A DNA stretch of 64,000 nt, taken from Chaetorhynchus papuensis. Lineage: Eukaryota; Chordata; Aves; Passeriformes; Rhipiduridae. This document shows positions 37,201 to 49,190 of this stretch, piece by piece. Position 1 is the first letter of the stretch, and each line of letters starts with the position of its first letter. A program made the translations under genes and the position numbers. The notes under the pieces were generated by a model that had not been told where the DNA came from, searched no databases, and saw nothing but the letters and a program-made list of their open reading frames with translations. The DNA lies in contig VWYX01000083.1 in NCBI GenBank assembly GCA_013396525.1, positions 719,650 through 783,649 on the forward strand. The letters run 5' to 3'.

Positions 37201-38120
37201 TCTCCTGGAAAAAGCCAGATTCACAGATTTTTCTCAGGACTCTGAAGAATTTCTAAAGAATATGTCCTAGCACCTCCTTCTCTGAACAGGATTATTTATT
37301 AGCATTGCATTTCTGGTCTGCTCAATTCAAGTACGATAGAATCTCGGCAAAATTCTTAGATTTTAGCCACTGCAGATTATTTCATTTCACTGTAGCAGTA
37401 AAAGACTCTTACATTTCTCTTCTAACTGCAAATGATTTATGTCATTGTAAGGGGCTTGCTGTGTTTCCATTTGATTTAACCTGTTAGCCATGGTCTTCTT
37501 TCAGCAAGAACGGCTCTTGCAAGAACACTGTGCATGGGCTCAGAGCGACCCCAAGTCTCTGCTCCTCCCCCACTACCTGATTGATAACATATGGGGCTAA
37601 CACTTGCCAAAACACACTTCTCCCACAAGTCTGGCAGCCAGTCACATGTCCTTCATCTCCTTGTGATGTGCACAGGGATCACTGCATGATCCTGTTTAGG
37701 ATCTTAACCCTGTTTAGGGTACAGAGATCCCTAAAAATCATCTAAAACCTCCTAATGACCCTCATCACCCCAAAGGCAAGAGAGGTCACAATATTTATCA
37801 GATCACCAGATATGAATTAAGAATATAAATAAATATTTTATATATTAAGGGACAAAATAAAATATTAGCAAGAAGAAAACAAAGTGAAAAGAGAACTAGA
37901 TGCCCAGAGAGCTCATTTCTAGACTATAATTATCATCACCCAGAGTCTTCCTTTGGTTGTTTTGCATGTCCCATGACCTGTGGATACTGATAACTTAGTT
38001 GCTGCCCTGATGTGCTCTGAGAGCTCTTGAAGCCACATCTTTCCTACTCACATTGTTAAAGACAAGTATGGTCAATTTCCTTGGAGTTGGAAATAAGGTG
38101 GGAGCAACCCAAAATTCTGC
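34226..38120. other. Unique sequence, possible intron
   Basis: No coding exon or repeat family recognised. If the exon at 34156-34220 is real, this would be the start of its intron. The 135-codon frame at 35681-36088 has no recognisable domain. Confidence 0.5.
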
Positions 38121-38121
38121 A

Positions 38122-38152
<31 letters not shown>

Positions 38153-38155
38153 TTT
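38121..38155. repeat. (AT)n microsatellite joined to a T run
   Basis: About 12 uninterrupted AT units (38121-38144) pass directly into a run of about 12 T. The open frames across it with alternating I and Y residues are artefacts of the repeat. Confidence 0.97.
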
Positions 38156-39644
38156 ATAATTTGCCTTCTCAGTCTGGAACCTCCAACTGCCTCTGTGTTA
38201 CCCATAGGGGTGATGGTTCTCTGTCCATGGCATTTGGGCACCAGAGGTAGGATTCATCTCATCCAGATAATGTAGACAGCTATACTTGAGTGAGCCACCT
38301 CTGGCTCTCCTTACAGTCAGAGAAAACAACCAGGTGCTTTTTAAACATCTGTTTTCTTACAGTCCCACAGAAGAACATCATATTCAAAACTCAGACCATT
38401 TAACCTCCTCTCCTCCTCAGATTTTCTCAGCTGTTGCCTTGCTTAATTTAGACATCTCTTGTAACTACTTCATGAAGACAGAGCACTTAAAACTCTGTAA
38501 ATCACATACCTTGAAAATCTATTGTCTTACCAAGCCTCATATACCTGGCAGTGGGTTTAAAACAAGGCTAACCTTAGTGAAGTTAGGACTGGATTGCACA
38601 GGCACACCCATATATCACTGACATAATGTCACTCGTGTATATCATCAGTCCTCCAGGGCTGCTGGAGGGAAGCTGTCACAAGTGCATTCCAGGAAATGTG
38701 TTTAACGTCCAATTAATCTTGTTCCTCGTGGTTAATTTTATTAGGCTGAACTGATCTAGTGAAAGGAGGTGCTGTGATTGGTTTATTTGTTCTACTTAGT
38801 AGATCAGTGGCATTTAAAAGTCATGCTGCCATGCTATAAGAAAGTCCCAAACTCAGGAAGCTCCATGAGCGTGAAGTCTACCTAATTCAGGCCCCAGTAT
38901 TATAATGAGTTGATGCTCCTGATGTAAATTCCCTTGTCCAGAGGAAGCTTCATGCTTTTGAAAGCTTTCAGACTGATAATTTGGCTTCCTAAATTTTTAC
39001 AGCTAAAGCGTCATTAAGAGTGCAAAAAGTGTATTCTGCAGAGAAATCCCATCTCCCAAAGGTCCCTCACACCTGCATCTCACCCTGCCATCTGTAAAGG
39101 GTTTTTTGGTGTCCTCTTGGCCCTGTGTTTGGCCCCAGGCAATTGTTTTCAGGCCCAAGTCCATGGTGTGTGGCATGAAGGGCTCTGGGTGATGCTGATG
39201 GGTCACAGCCCACCTGAACAGAGGGTGGAAGGGGTCTAAGGGAGGCAGCATCAGAGCAGCCTTGCTTGTGAGGTCTAGAGGAAGTGATACCTAAGGATGA
39301 CCATAGCCAACATCACAGTAGGGTTTATATTCAAGGAAAATCTGATTAATTTAAAGGGCAAACCTGTCAGCACATAAATATATATTAATATTTATACAAA
39401 CACACAATAATGGCTGTTGGACAGATAAAACCTCACTAGACAGGTGAGACATTCAGCAACGGGAACACATTCTGCCATCAGACAAGCATGGTCTCCCTTA
39501 GGATTCATTCCTCTCTTCACTTAGGTAACCTTCAGCATCTTAAGGATTAAGTGTAGGTTTGGTTTAAGTCAGAGAAACTGGATTTTACCACTCACCATTC
39601 ACTCGGTTGTTCATCCACTTCTCAGTATGGGGGTATTCAGTCAA
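38156..39644. other. Unique non-coding sequence
   Basis: No gene or repeat recognised. The 111-codon frame at 38286-38621 has no recognisable domain. Confidence 0.5.
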
Positions 39645-39704
39645 GGTAGGTTGAACTTGATGATTGTGGAGGTCTTTTCCAACCTTAACGATTCTAAAAT
39701 CATC
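39645..39704 (+). mobile_element. CR1 LINE 3' terminus, short
   Basis: 'GGTTGAACTTGATGATTGTG', 'GAGGTCTTTTCCAACCTTAA' and 'CGATTCTAAAATCATC' are the last ~60 bp of CR1 in forward orientation. It is strongly 5'-truncated, as is usual for CR1. Confidence 0.85.
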
Positions 39705-40249
39705 ACACATTGTTGACGTAGCTCTGTTCTGAACCTGAGCTCTGCAATGTTTTGCAGATATTGTCTTTATACAGACAAAGGGAGTGGCCAGATTTTGAAG
39801 CCAGCAGAAAATGTATTACCATGCACTCAAACTGCTCATGAAATAACAGAGCCCTGAACACAGGATTGGATCTCTTACACATTTGCTGTTGCCAGTGATT
39901 AATGTATAAACTCTGTACCAGCTACTAACACAGTGAGCAATCCAGAAGGCCTGTGGACTGCATTTTGGATAAGGGACAGAAGTATAGATTAATAGTTGCT
40001 CCTAATCAATCTGACACAGTCAAAGTTTTCCATAGGCGCTCCATTAACAAGCAGCTCGCAGCTCTACCCACACCTTTCTTTTTCTTCACCCTCAGTCCCT
40101 GAATTATGAAGGACCTGTGTATACTAAAGGAAGCTTTTGCACTCAAGTGAAGAGCAGAGGCTGCCTGCCCAGTGTCACAAAGTAAGAGGGACCACATTCA
40201 CAGGACATTAAAGGCTGGGTACTCTTGCTGAACAGGTTTACACATTTAA
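39705..40249. other. Unique spacer, nothing recognised
   Basis: No gene or repeat family recognised. Confidence 0.5.
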
Positions 40250-40292
40250 GCCTTGATCCTGCAAGGACTTACACACATGCTTAACCTTACAC
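40250..40292 (+). repeat. Ancient amniote interspersed repeat fragment (family A)
   Basis: 'GCCTTGATCCTGCAAGGACT' then 'TACACACATGCTTAACCTTA' resembles an old palindromic element of reptile and bird genomes whose core reads roughly CTGATCC.GCAA..CTTA..CATGCTTAA. Another diverged copy in the same orientation lies at 42582-42655. The family name is withheld because I cannot align it. Confidence 0.45.
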
Positions 40293-40298
40293 ACTGCG

Positions 40299-40365
40299 GA
40301 TGAAATCCTGGGCCTCTCAAAATCAATGACAAAAGTCCACTGACTTCAAAGGGCCACTCTGTGAA
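40299..40365. repeat. Ancient MITE-like palindromic repeat fragment (family B)
   Basis: 'GATGAAATCCTGGGCCTCTC', 'AAAATCAATGACAAAAGTCC' and 'ACTGACTTCAAAGGGCC' correspond to an old palindromic element with arms around TGAAATCCTGGCC and inner TTGACTTCAATGG. The remaining symmetry (GGGCC.../...GGGCC; TCAATGAC/TGACTTCA) is partial. It sits directly after family A. Confidence 0.45.
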
Positions 40366-42581
40366 CAGTCTTTTTTGGCTTCAGTGCAGCCACATGGTGT
40401 GCAGAAGCGTGTGAGCTGATCTCCCCAACCCTGCGTGTTTGTGTGAAGCCTTAAGAGATTGAGTGAGCTGCTAAGAGTATCTTTCAGAGCACTTCTGTCT
40501 CACAACAAACTATAAGCGTTCAAAGATGTTGTCTTGTTTGATCTGTGTTCTTCATGAGTTTTGCCTGAACCCTGTGGTAAAACCTGCTGAAGAAGTCTGT
40601 GAGCAATCCATAATGCAATTCCCTCCCTGGCTAGTATTGCAATCTGAGCAGTTTGTTTTCTTTACTTTCCAAGAGATCCAATCCCTGGAGTGAGGTGATT
40701 ATGCTGGAATCACATCTTTTTTTTTAAAAAAGAAAAAAAAATCTATAGCTCACATGATTTTATAGGAAATCTGGGAAATATCTGCTGAAATGACTTACAG
40801 GTCGGAAAAAAAAATAGTATATGAATTTGTGCAGGATTCAACTGCTGGTTTTCATCTGCTTTCCACTGGTAATTGAGATACCTTCTTGCAAAATCTCACA
40901 TGTGTCTCAGGATCTGTTGGGGACCAGAAACTGAATCTGTCTCAGTGTATAAAACTTGCTCTGGCAGTGGTATCCCTCAGACTCGCTGTGGAGTCCTGAG
41001 GAGTTTGGTGAAGATTTCAGGAGAATGGAAAGTGGTATTAGCCCCATTTTTCAGCACAGATCCCTTTCCAAAGCAGGTTAAGTCAAAGATCCAATGATGC
41101 TGCACGGACCCTCTGGTTCTGGGAGTGGTAAATCAGGCTCCCAACCCTCACAGTGGCTGAGGTGCTCGAGCTGGGGGGGTCTTGGGCTGCCCTGAGTAGC
41201 ACCAAGGTGTCTCAGCTCCAATAACAGAGCTCTTGCTGGAAAATGCAGATCCTGTGAGTGAAAGAGCTGCCCTGGTGTGCAGATGCACCACTGCAACCTG
41301 CATGTGCTAGGGACTAGGGAGGTTTTGGCTATCATCTTCCTAAGCCTGCAAAAACGTTTGTGAGGACAATATGTGTACTGTAACCGGGAGCAAGGGCTTG
41401 GAAAAGATATTTATAAAGTTTTGCATCCCAGTTATGCTTTAGGATAAGCCTGTGTTAGCATTTGTGTAAGCCAAATTACCTCTTCTCACCTAAATTGGTG
41501 GCAGTCATTTGAGAAGGAGAGTAGGCTGGGTGAGCTCAGTGAAGCTACTTTTTTCTCTTTCAGTATTTTCTCTGACACGTTTCATTGCTCTAGCAGAAAA
41601 AAAAAATCCCCAGACTTCACTCTTTTTTTTGGCTTTTACCGTAAAGGTATTTTAATTTTATCTTCATCGTGCTCCTGTACTAATGGGCTTTACACATTTC
41701 CAGCAAAGTCCTGTGTGAAATTCTTAACCACAGAGATTACAGAAATTTACTGCTTCACTGGCGTGGTCAAGTTGCCACAAAATTGCATTTGTTAATGTAG
41801 CTGAGAAAACACATGGCACCTGCCATGTCTGAGCATAAGGATTTTAAATATGGCTCGGAAGAATTTAAGAATGCCTGTAAAATGGGGCTTGGCCGTGTCA
41901 GTTTAGCTTTAGGAAGGAGACTGTGCTATAAAATACTCACCCATAACTGGACACAAGTGACAGCTTTACTTAACTAGTGTTCACAAATGAGCGAGCAATG
42001 AAAATGTTCTGCCTTCCTCACCCCAGAAGAATGACCACGGCAGATGTTAATACCGTTGAGAACAGCTTTATTGTAGCTACAGGTGAGACAAATGGAGGAT
42101 TTATTAGTCTGGGCATTGAGGGAAGGGGAGGAAGGGTGAAAGTCCAATGTTGTTCCAAAGAAATGCAGTGTCCATTCCCAAACACTTTGCATGGCACACA
42201 CAGTGCACTAAAGCAGAGGCTATTCTGTGTCCATGAATTCATGAGCATGCCTGCTTTTTTTGTTTGTTTTTAAGTACCCAATACCCAGAATCACAAATTG
42301 AACATGATTCTGCTGTTTATTTCCTCATGTCCTATCCTGTACCCATTTAAGCTGATGGCAAATCTCTAACTTAATTGATAATACGATGTAATCAATGACT
42401 CAAAGTCTGGGAACTCAGTGACCTGTGAAAGTGTAAACAAGAGACAACGCTGTTTCTCTGATGAAAGTCCTGAGACGAGGCTTGGCCCAGCATCTGCTGG
42501 ATCCTTTCTGTTCATTTTAATGAGCTTACAAATGGTCCCTAACATAATGTGCATTCAATAGAAATCAGCATTGGTTTTTCA
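40366..42581. other. Unique non-coding sequence
   Basis: No gene recognised. A T10/A-rich inverted pair lies at about 40717-40742. A GC-richer patch at about 41100-41330 contains only chance frames. Confidence 0.5.
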
Positions 42582-42655
42582 GGCACTGATCCAGTAAAGC
42601 CCTTAATTATGTGCTTAAGATTATGGTATGGGAATAGTCCCATAGAAGCCTTTGC
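42582..42655 (+). repeat. Ancient amniote interspersed repeat fragment (family A)
   Basis: 'GGCACTGATCCAGTAAAGCC', 'CTTAATTATGTGCTTAAGAT' and 'GGGAATAGTCCCATAGAAGC' match the same remembered element as 40250-40292, here covering more of it (CTGATCCAG-AAAGC-CTTAA-GTGCTTAA-AGTCCCAT). Diverged, with no coding capacity. Confidence 0.5.
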
Positions 42656-44149
42656 AACCACAGAAATGTTTTAAGCTCAGCAAGTAAGAAAATGTTTTGT
42701 TGCTGGAGCATCATCACATTTTTTTCCAGTCAGTTGCCTCTGCCAAGAAAACTAACAAACACAGTTTCTAGAAATCCGACACCATGAGATGCCATAAATG
42801 CAGTGATATTCAGATTTGTACCCCTTTTTTTTTTTAACGGCTTTATATTTCTTTATGCCTAGATATAGCAAAACACTTTACTGCAGTTGTGACATGAATA
42901 GGAACACTTGCATCTTGAAACTCAAAGCTCCTTCCTCTTTTAGATTCGGGGTAGGCTCACACGTGATGCTGCTGTCTGTTGTCAGTCCCATTTCTAAGTA
43001 AGATGATGTTTTTAGATTCATAAAAGGTAAAGCTTCAGGATAAGTAGGAAAATATTCTTCCCTGTATTTAAAGTGAGTTCTGGTGGTTTACCCCAAACTC
43101 GTTAACCAGGTGCTTTTTTAGAAAAGCTGCATAAATGTAATTTGAGCTTTTGTGCCATGTGGAGCACATATTGTTTAACTGCTTCACTTCAGCTCATCCC
43201 ACCTCACTAGAGGGGACTGCATTTCTGCATCCTCTTGTTTTCATGAAACCTCTTGATATTCACCAGGATTTTTTCAGGTAATGCTGTTTACAGCAAACAC
43301 CACCTATGGTGTTTCCAAAAGTTTCCTGCTGTCAGAAGCATGAGGGCCAAATTGAAAATATTGGTTTGGGAGAATGTAATCTTTTCAGCACAGGCTCTGG
43401 TCAGCGTGGCTGTGTGCAGTTCAAGTGCCCAATAGTAATGATGTCCAGGCATAGGGCCAGATGCTAAAACTGCCCCCAGAGTGAATATACTCACATTCTG
43501 CGAGAGAAGCAGTAAAGTATTCTTGTTTTCTGGCCAGCATCACAGCTTCCCAGGAGGATAACTTTTGCCAGGAGTATGAATAAGCTGCATTGAGGCTATG
43601 CCTTATGGCAACTGCTGCATCAGGGACTGCTAACTCATAAATAAGCAGTCCCTGCTGCCCCCCTATTCCAGTATCCAGTTTCAGAAGGTACTTATGTAGG
43701 CCCAAGTATAAAGGCTTGCACAGTGGTCTCAGTGGACTCTGAGAAGAGCCAAAGCAGAGGTGGCTACTTTCCATCTCCTGCTCCTTCGACTGGCCACAAT
43801 TTTTCTGGCAAGCACAAATATACAGAGCCTAGAAGGATTTGGCTTCTATTCTTCAGCTCATATTCATCATGTGGGTTGCTCCGGTGAAGTTAAGAAGCCA
43901 GCAGCTCCTGTTATGGTAGGATAAAGACTCCACCACAGCTGAAATCTTTATTAGTAAATTAATTATGAATAAACACGGGAAAAATAGGCACACTTTAATA
44001 AACCCAGCAACTATCTTGTTTTGGGCACACGAGTGTTTTTATACCCACAACAGAGCTACATTAAAATGGAGGGGTTTTTTGCATTAGTGCTCATTTTCAG
44101 TTTTCTTGAGAACAACTTCAGTTCCACTCACATAAGCATGCCAGACCTT
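42656..44149. other. Unique non-coding sequence
   Basis: No gene or repeat recognised. The 117-codon minus-strand frame at 43421-43774 has no recognisable domain. Confidence 0.5.
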
Positions 44150-44205
44150 CTGCTGATATAAATCAGAGTGATCCCTTGAAGTCTGCTGAGCATCTGCCCC
44201 AGAAT
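44150..44205 (+). repeat. Possible ancient palindromic repeat fragment (family C)
   Basis: 'CTGATATAAATCAGAGTGAT', 'CCCTTGAAGTCTGCTGAGCA' and 'TCTGCCCCAG' resemble another old element whose core reads roughly TAAATCAGGAGTAACTCC.TTGAAGTC and whose end reads TGAGGATCTGGCCC. Short and diverged. Confidence 0.35.
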
Positions 44206-46800
44206 GGCAAATAATAGCCTCTAGAGCCCCACTAATCTTTGAGGATGATAGAAGTTACTGATCCAGCATGTACAACTTTTTAAAACCACACAGACCAAAT
44301 AATTTCAGGCAGGAATTCCTACACTAGGGATAACCATATTCTGCAAGGCTGTAACATGGGTTAACTGCATTCTTTCAGCAAAGCAGCCTGTTTTGGTTTA
44401 AAAGGTTTAAAACTTGCTTACAAGGATGCAGTAGTTCAAAGTTCTGTGCAGACAGGTAGTAACAGATTTAATAAAGAATATGAGCATTTAGACATCTATA
44501 GTGCTCTGTACTGTGCTTCTGCATGAGACATTCCCCAGTGCTAACTGCTGACATCCAGTGATCCAGCTGCTGCTTCTTTGCACCAGAATTGAAAGTTCTG
44601 ATTTCAAATGAACCAATAAAGTGATTTTCTGGGAGGCAATACTCTGTCCTTATACTCCTTTTCTTCAGATACATTTTTCTTGCCTTTCAGGACATTTCCT
44701 AATTTGCTGCACAGATACCTCCTTTTGCAAAAAGATAGAAATATCATCAGCTGATATGTTTATCTAAGAAAAATCTCTATAATTTAGACAAGGATAATCA
44801 ACCCCTTCTGTATATGAAGACAATCTGAGCACCATAAACCAGAAAAACATTGTCATAGTTTAATTTTATGTTCTTCTCTCTCATCAGTATAAGAATATAC
44901 TTTTGTATACTTTCATGATGTAGCTACTTATCTTTGGTTGAATTCAAGCGTGAGCAGACAGAAGCAGTTCTTTTTTCTGTTATTTCCAATCAGCTCCATA
45001 CCTCAAATTATTAAAAACCTCTGGTAAGTCTTTCTCATGAAGTGTGATTCACAAATTGTATGAGTTAGTCTTCAAAGATTTTATTAAAATAAAAATGGAA
45101 GTCTATGACCCTTACTAGTGGTTTGTCTTATATAAATGTATTTCACTGCTTAACTTTCACAAAATACATTAGGACAGAATAAATGACATTGAAGCAGGAC
45201 AGGAAATGCTTCAAAAGGAACTAATTTCACATTTTCACATGCTGCAAAACCAGTTTGGGGATCATCTTGAAAGATTCTCCATGCTTTCACTTCCTTACGC
45301 AGCTTCATTCATTGTCTTAAAATTAATTTTCCGGAGTGAGAAAACTTGTTCTTAGGAAGGTGATAAAGCTGGTTTTGGAAGTCCTGGTGATAGTAGTGGT
45401 TCATGCTGCTGGTGGTGAATATGTTGTGGACAAGTCTCCAGGGTTCTGTGAGTCTCGGGAATAAAACAGCCAAGGAGCACCCTGCAGCCCCACGTGCTGC
45501 TGAGCTGGTGCTGCTCCTGTCCATCCCCACACACCCCTGCAGCCCCAGGCAGAACTGCCAGCACCCAGCCTGTCTGTGGTACCTGCTGTCCCCCAGCCCA
45601 AAACCTGGAATGTTTTGGAGAGTGTCATTTTGGCACAACCCAGAGCTCTGCAAGGGAGCAGGCTGCCGACTAAAGGTCTTTGCGTAGTCAGGCAATGGTA
45701 CTTCAGCCATGCCCTGGGTCTGGATCTCTATGTTAGTGTAGACATAACCAGTAGAAACACAAATCAAAGGGAAAGTCCTCCCCAGAGTACTCACAGACTC
45801 TGATTTGAGCTTCAGCCAGGTGCAGTTTCAGACATACCAACCCTGTTAGAGGGGACCTGAAAAGAAGAAGTGGGAAGGAATAATTGCTGGCAGGTAATCA
45901 GTGTCTGTGCAGATTAAGTATTTTCAAATATAAAAGTGTATCCTAACCTGTGTAATGAAAACTCAGTGTGCTGATATATCTAGAGAGTATCCCTGAGCCA
46001 GGAAGCTTTGGAAGATGGGAAAGTACTATGAGCTTAGTTTGCTCTTACAAACTGCTCTAGGCACCCACGAAGTTCCACTGATGGACACAGGACAGTGACT
46101 TGGACAAGCACCTCACCCACCCTGATGCAGAATCCTCCTGCTACCTGAAAGAGTGTGGGCACAGGCAAGAATTATGCCTTCCTTAGAGGAAAGAAGGCTG
46201 TATTGTTGGTACAGAGCTGCTGAGAATGGATAAGGGCTGCTGGAGTGGAGCTGGCTTTCAGACCAAGCACGTCCATCCAAATAAACACTCCAGGTACTCA
46301 TCGATATGCCCTTGTCCAGGAGCAAATTGGATTCTGAACAAGCATCCAAAGATATAAAAGTGTAAATATACTGATGCTGTCCTTTTGGAAAAGTCATCTG
46401 CATACATTTACCAGAGCAAGAGGGGGGGTGAGGGACTGGGGATTGTGTTATTCTACTCACTTAAAATGTTAGTTTTGATATTTTTTCTAAATTAGTCTTG
46501 ATATTTCACTGCTTCCTGTATTTCACAAAATTATTGTTAACAAATAAAGAGGTCTTTCTTAGTTGTCTCTGAAACAATAATGGCAAAGGCTTTGTTGCAT
46601 ATTCAGGAACTCCAAATTAGGTGAAATTGTTTCTGGAATGGAGTAATGAAATCATGCAGACACATTTACTGATAATGATGCTTCTTTTGGTGTGCAAGCA
46701 GCTATGGCAGGATGTGTTCCAAACATGGTTTTATGAAATGAACAATACAGACCACCAGTAATTGTTATGCCCGGGGAAAATAAAAGCACAGAATATGCAT
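44206..46800. other. Unique non-coding sequence
   Basis: No gene recognised. A GC-richer patch at about 45460-45700 produces the window's longest open frame (45309-45794, minus, 161 codons) and several overlapping frames on both strands. None has a domain, and frames open on both strands at once argue for composition rather than coding. Confidence 0.5.
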
Positions 46801-46850
46801 ATGATATGATATGATATGATATGATATGATATGATATGATATGATATCAT
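46801..46850. repeat. (ATGAT)n pentanucleotide microsatellite
   Basis: Nine perfect ATGAT units run from 46801 to 46845, followed by one variant ATCAT. Minus-strand frames across it give an 'IISYH' periodic peptide that is an artefact. Confidence 0.97.
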
Positions 46851-47892
46851 GATGTGAAAATGCACATACAAGAGCACACCAATGTGGTTTCCTTCTGCAG
46901 GGTTTTGGCAGGCTTTCCAAACTGTCCAGTTTTGCATTAGCAGGGTCAGAGGAGATGTCCCAAAATTTAGTATAATTTGGCTTTATCAGTACCAGTCTGC
47001 TCTGGGGAGAGGTAGGTTCTCTTTTCACAGGATAAATAAGTCTTCTCAGAATATTTCCCCAGACAGATTCTCTTCTGCACATCTCCTTGCCAACTGGAAC
47101 CTTTTGATCTCAACATCCTCGTTGCCAAATTCTTTAATGGTGTAAATGAGTGAAACTCCACCTAAGGCAGTGGAGCAGATCCCATTTGCACCTGCAGAGA
47201 ACTTGGCTTTGATTCTGTAGCCAAGGAGAGATTAAAACCATTGGTTCTAGTAGATTTGTTAGCCTGTAAAAACGCTCCTCATCTCCGGTTGCAGATAGTT
47301 CTGTTATCCAGTCCAAATGTGAGCAGGAAAAGCAGCAGAAAATGCTTTTTGAGGGCGTGAATCCTGGAAAGGGAGGGTGATACACTGGAGGGTTTGACAG
47401 GATTTTGTGATCTCTGTCATATGATCGAGGATACATTACCATCATTTTGATTCTGGTCTCTTCACTTGCTCCCTGTGCAGATTTTTTCCAGATGTCCTAA
47501 TGTGAACCACTTATTCCAGATTGCTCTTTGAAGAAGGCATCCATTGATACATCAGAGATTAAATGAGTCACTCATGATGGATTGTGGTTCATGGCTTTAT
47601 GTACCACAGAAAATTATGCATTTTACACTACCTTGTAAAATAACCAATATCTAAGTAAACATATTGACTTCTTTTGGGTTCATATGAAAACTATCCTGGG
47701 CTGTGAATCTTAATTTAGCAAGCTCTTGACAGGCAGGAAAAAAGACAGCTAACAATGATGGAGAAGAATCAGTTACTTAAATGTCAATAGAGGGAGGTTT
47801 AAAAATGAGCTCTAAGTAACAGATCAATTTGTTCTCCAATGTCCAGTGAGAGACACAGACTTGGCAACTTCCACCGCTTTTTCCACCCTCTT

Positions 47893-47893
<1 letters not shown>
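46851..47893. other. Unique non-coding sequence
   Basis: No gene or repeat family recognised. The 103-codon minus-strand frame at 47134-47445 has no domain. Confidence 0.5.

Positions 47894-47934
<41 letters not shown>
47894..47934. repeat. Poly(A) run, 41 A
   Basis: An uninterrupted run of 41 A, preceded by CACCCTCTTC and followed by GCTTTAG. No known retroposon body is visible on either side. Its exact length may be an assembly or polymerase artefact. Confidence 0.97.
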
Positions 47935-47937
<3 letters not shown>

Positions 47938-48799
47938 TTAGAATTTGTGGTACTTGGTGCAGTTGTATGCTTTGTATGCTGCTATGATGTCAATTCCAAC
48001 ATGGCAACAGCACATGCTGGACAAAGAAATCAGGCCAAATAGTCAGTACAAAGGGAAATGGCTGAGTACCATTCTCCAGAGATTCTAACTCTTATGTTTC
48101 CACACCTACTGTAGGTACCAAAGCAAGGTTTCTTTTCCAAGCACCACAGTTTGCACATCAGGAATGAGGAAATTATTCTTCTGATCCAGATTCTCCCCAG
48201 GGCCTTTCCATGTGGGTCACAGTAACATTTGAACATCTGACACTGGTAAAATTGGATCAGCATAAATGTGCACCGATTCTTCTTCTGAGCTGAAGGCATC
48301 AGAAGGCATAAGAACTGTGAAAGAATGCAGTTTAAGAGTGGAGGTAAAATGGCCTCATCCCAGGTGCTTTGGGAAGCTCTGCATTTGTCTGTCCAGTGGA
48401 ACAGGAATACAGGTCAGCACTTGCTCAGCTTTCAAAAACCAACAGGTTAAATTTTCAAACAACAGGTTACATTTTCTAGTATCTGACCACGTCTGCTTGT
48501 TATCTCAGATTGCATTTAATTGGTGCCCCTGCCTGATTTTTGCCCTCTCCACATCCTTCTCGTGATAAGTATTTACACCCCTCTCACTCACAAAAGGGTC
48601 CAAGGTGCTGAGTGCATCATTGACTGCAGCCAGCTTTGGATCAGACCTGTAATCACTGCTAGCTTCTGACTCGCTGGCTCTAAGTATTTCGGATGAATCA
48701 TCTCAGAGACAAAGCAGAATATCAGAGCCGAGTATTATCTTATATATTCCTGCTTCCCCAAAGGTTTACTCTCCAAAAAAACCCATTGTCCTATACGTA
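47935..48799. other. Unique non-coding sequence
   Basis: No gene or repeat family recognised apart from a 20-bp imperfect tandem pair: the units at 48441-48460 and 48461-48480 both begin AACAGGTTA and continue with ATTTTC. Confidence 0.5.
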
Positions 48800-49190
48800 A
48801 TATGAAATAATTCACCGTGGAGCAAAACATTGTATCACGATACAGATCTGGGCAGTGATTGAAATAATAACAGACTGTTTAATTGCTAAATTACAGTGGT
48901 GATATTATGAAATAACATATTATATCCGCATTTATAATAAATTAATCCATCATGATTAAAGGTCTCTCAATGAATACCAAATGAATTAATACATGATTGG
49001 CCTTTATAAGTATAAGCCTTTAAAATTATGCAGTTTTCTGCAAGCAGCTAGCAGCCTGCAGAATAAAGTGGCAATGAGAAAATCTGTCACAGGAAAACTT
49101 TTCTACATTTCACGCAGAACACCTTTTCTTTCAGAACATTTTTGCATGGAACCCGTTACCAATTATGACAGATAGCTTTTTAACAGGAGA
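48800..49190. promoter_or_regulatory. Possible conserved non-coding element, homeodomain-site-rich
   Basis: AT-rich but not simple sequence, with many ATTA/TAAT cores (TTTAATTGC, AAATTAATCC, TGATTAAAGG, GAATTAATAC) and ordered unique sequence. Developmental enhancers often look like this, but so does ordinary AT-rich DNA. No conservation evidence is available. Confidence 0.2.

Noticed and set aside
38053..38275. Three overlapping frames with IYIYIY stretches
   Set aside because: Produced by the (AT)n microsatellite.
45309..45794. 161-codon open frame on the minus strand, the longest in the window
   Set aside because: No recognisable domain. Several other frames are open on both strands over the same GC-richer patch, and about one frame of this length is expected by chance in 64 kb at this stop density.
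46731..47082. Periodic peptide with repeated IISYH
   Set aside because: Produced by the (ATGAT)n microsatellite, not a repeat protein.
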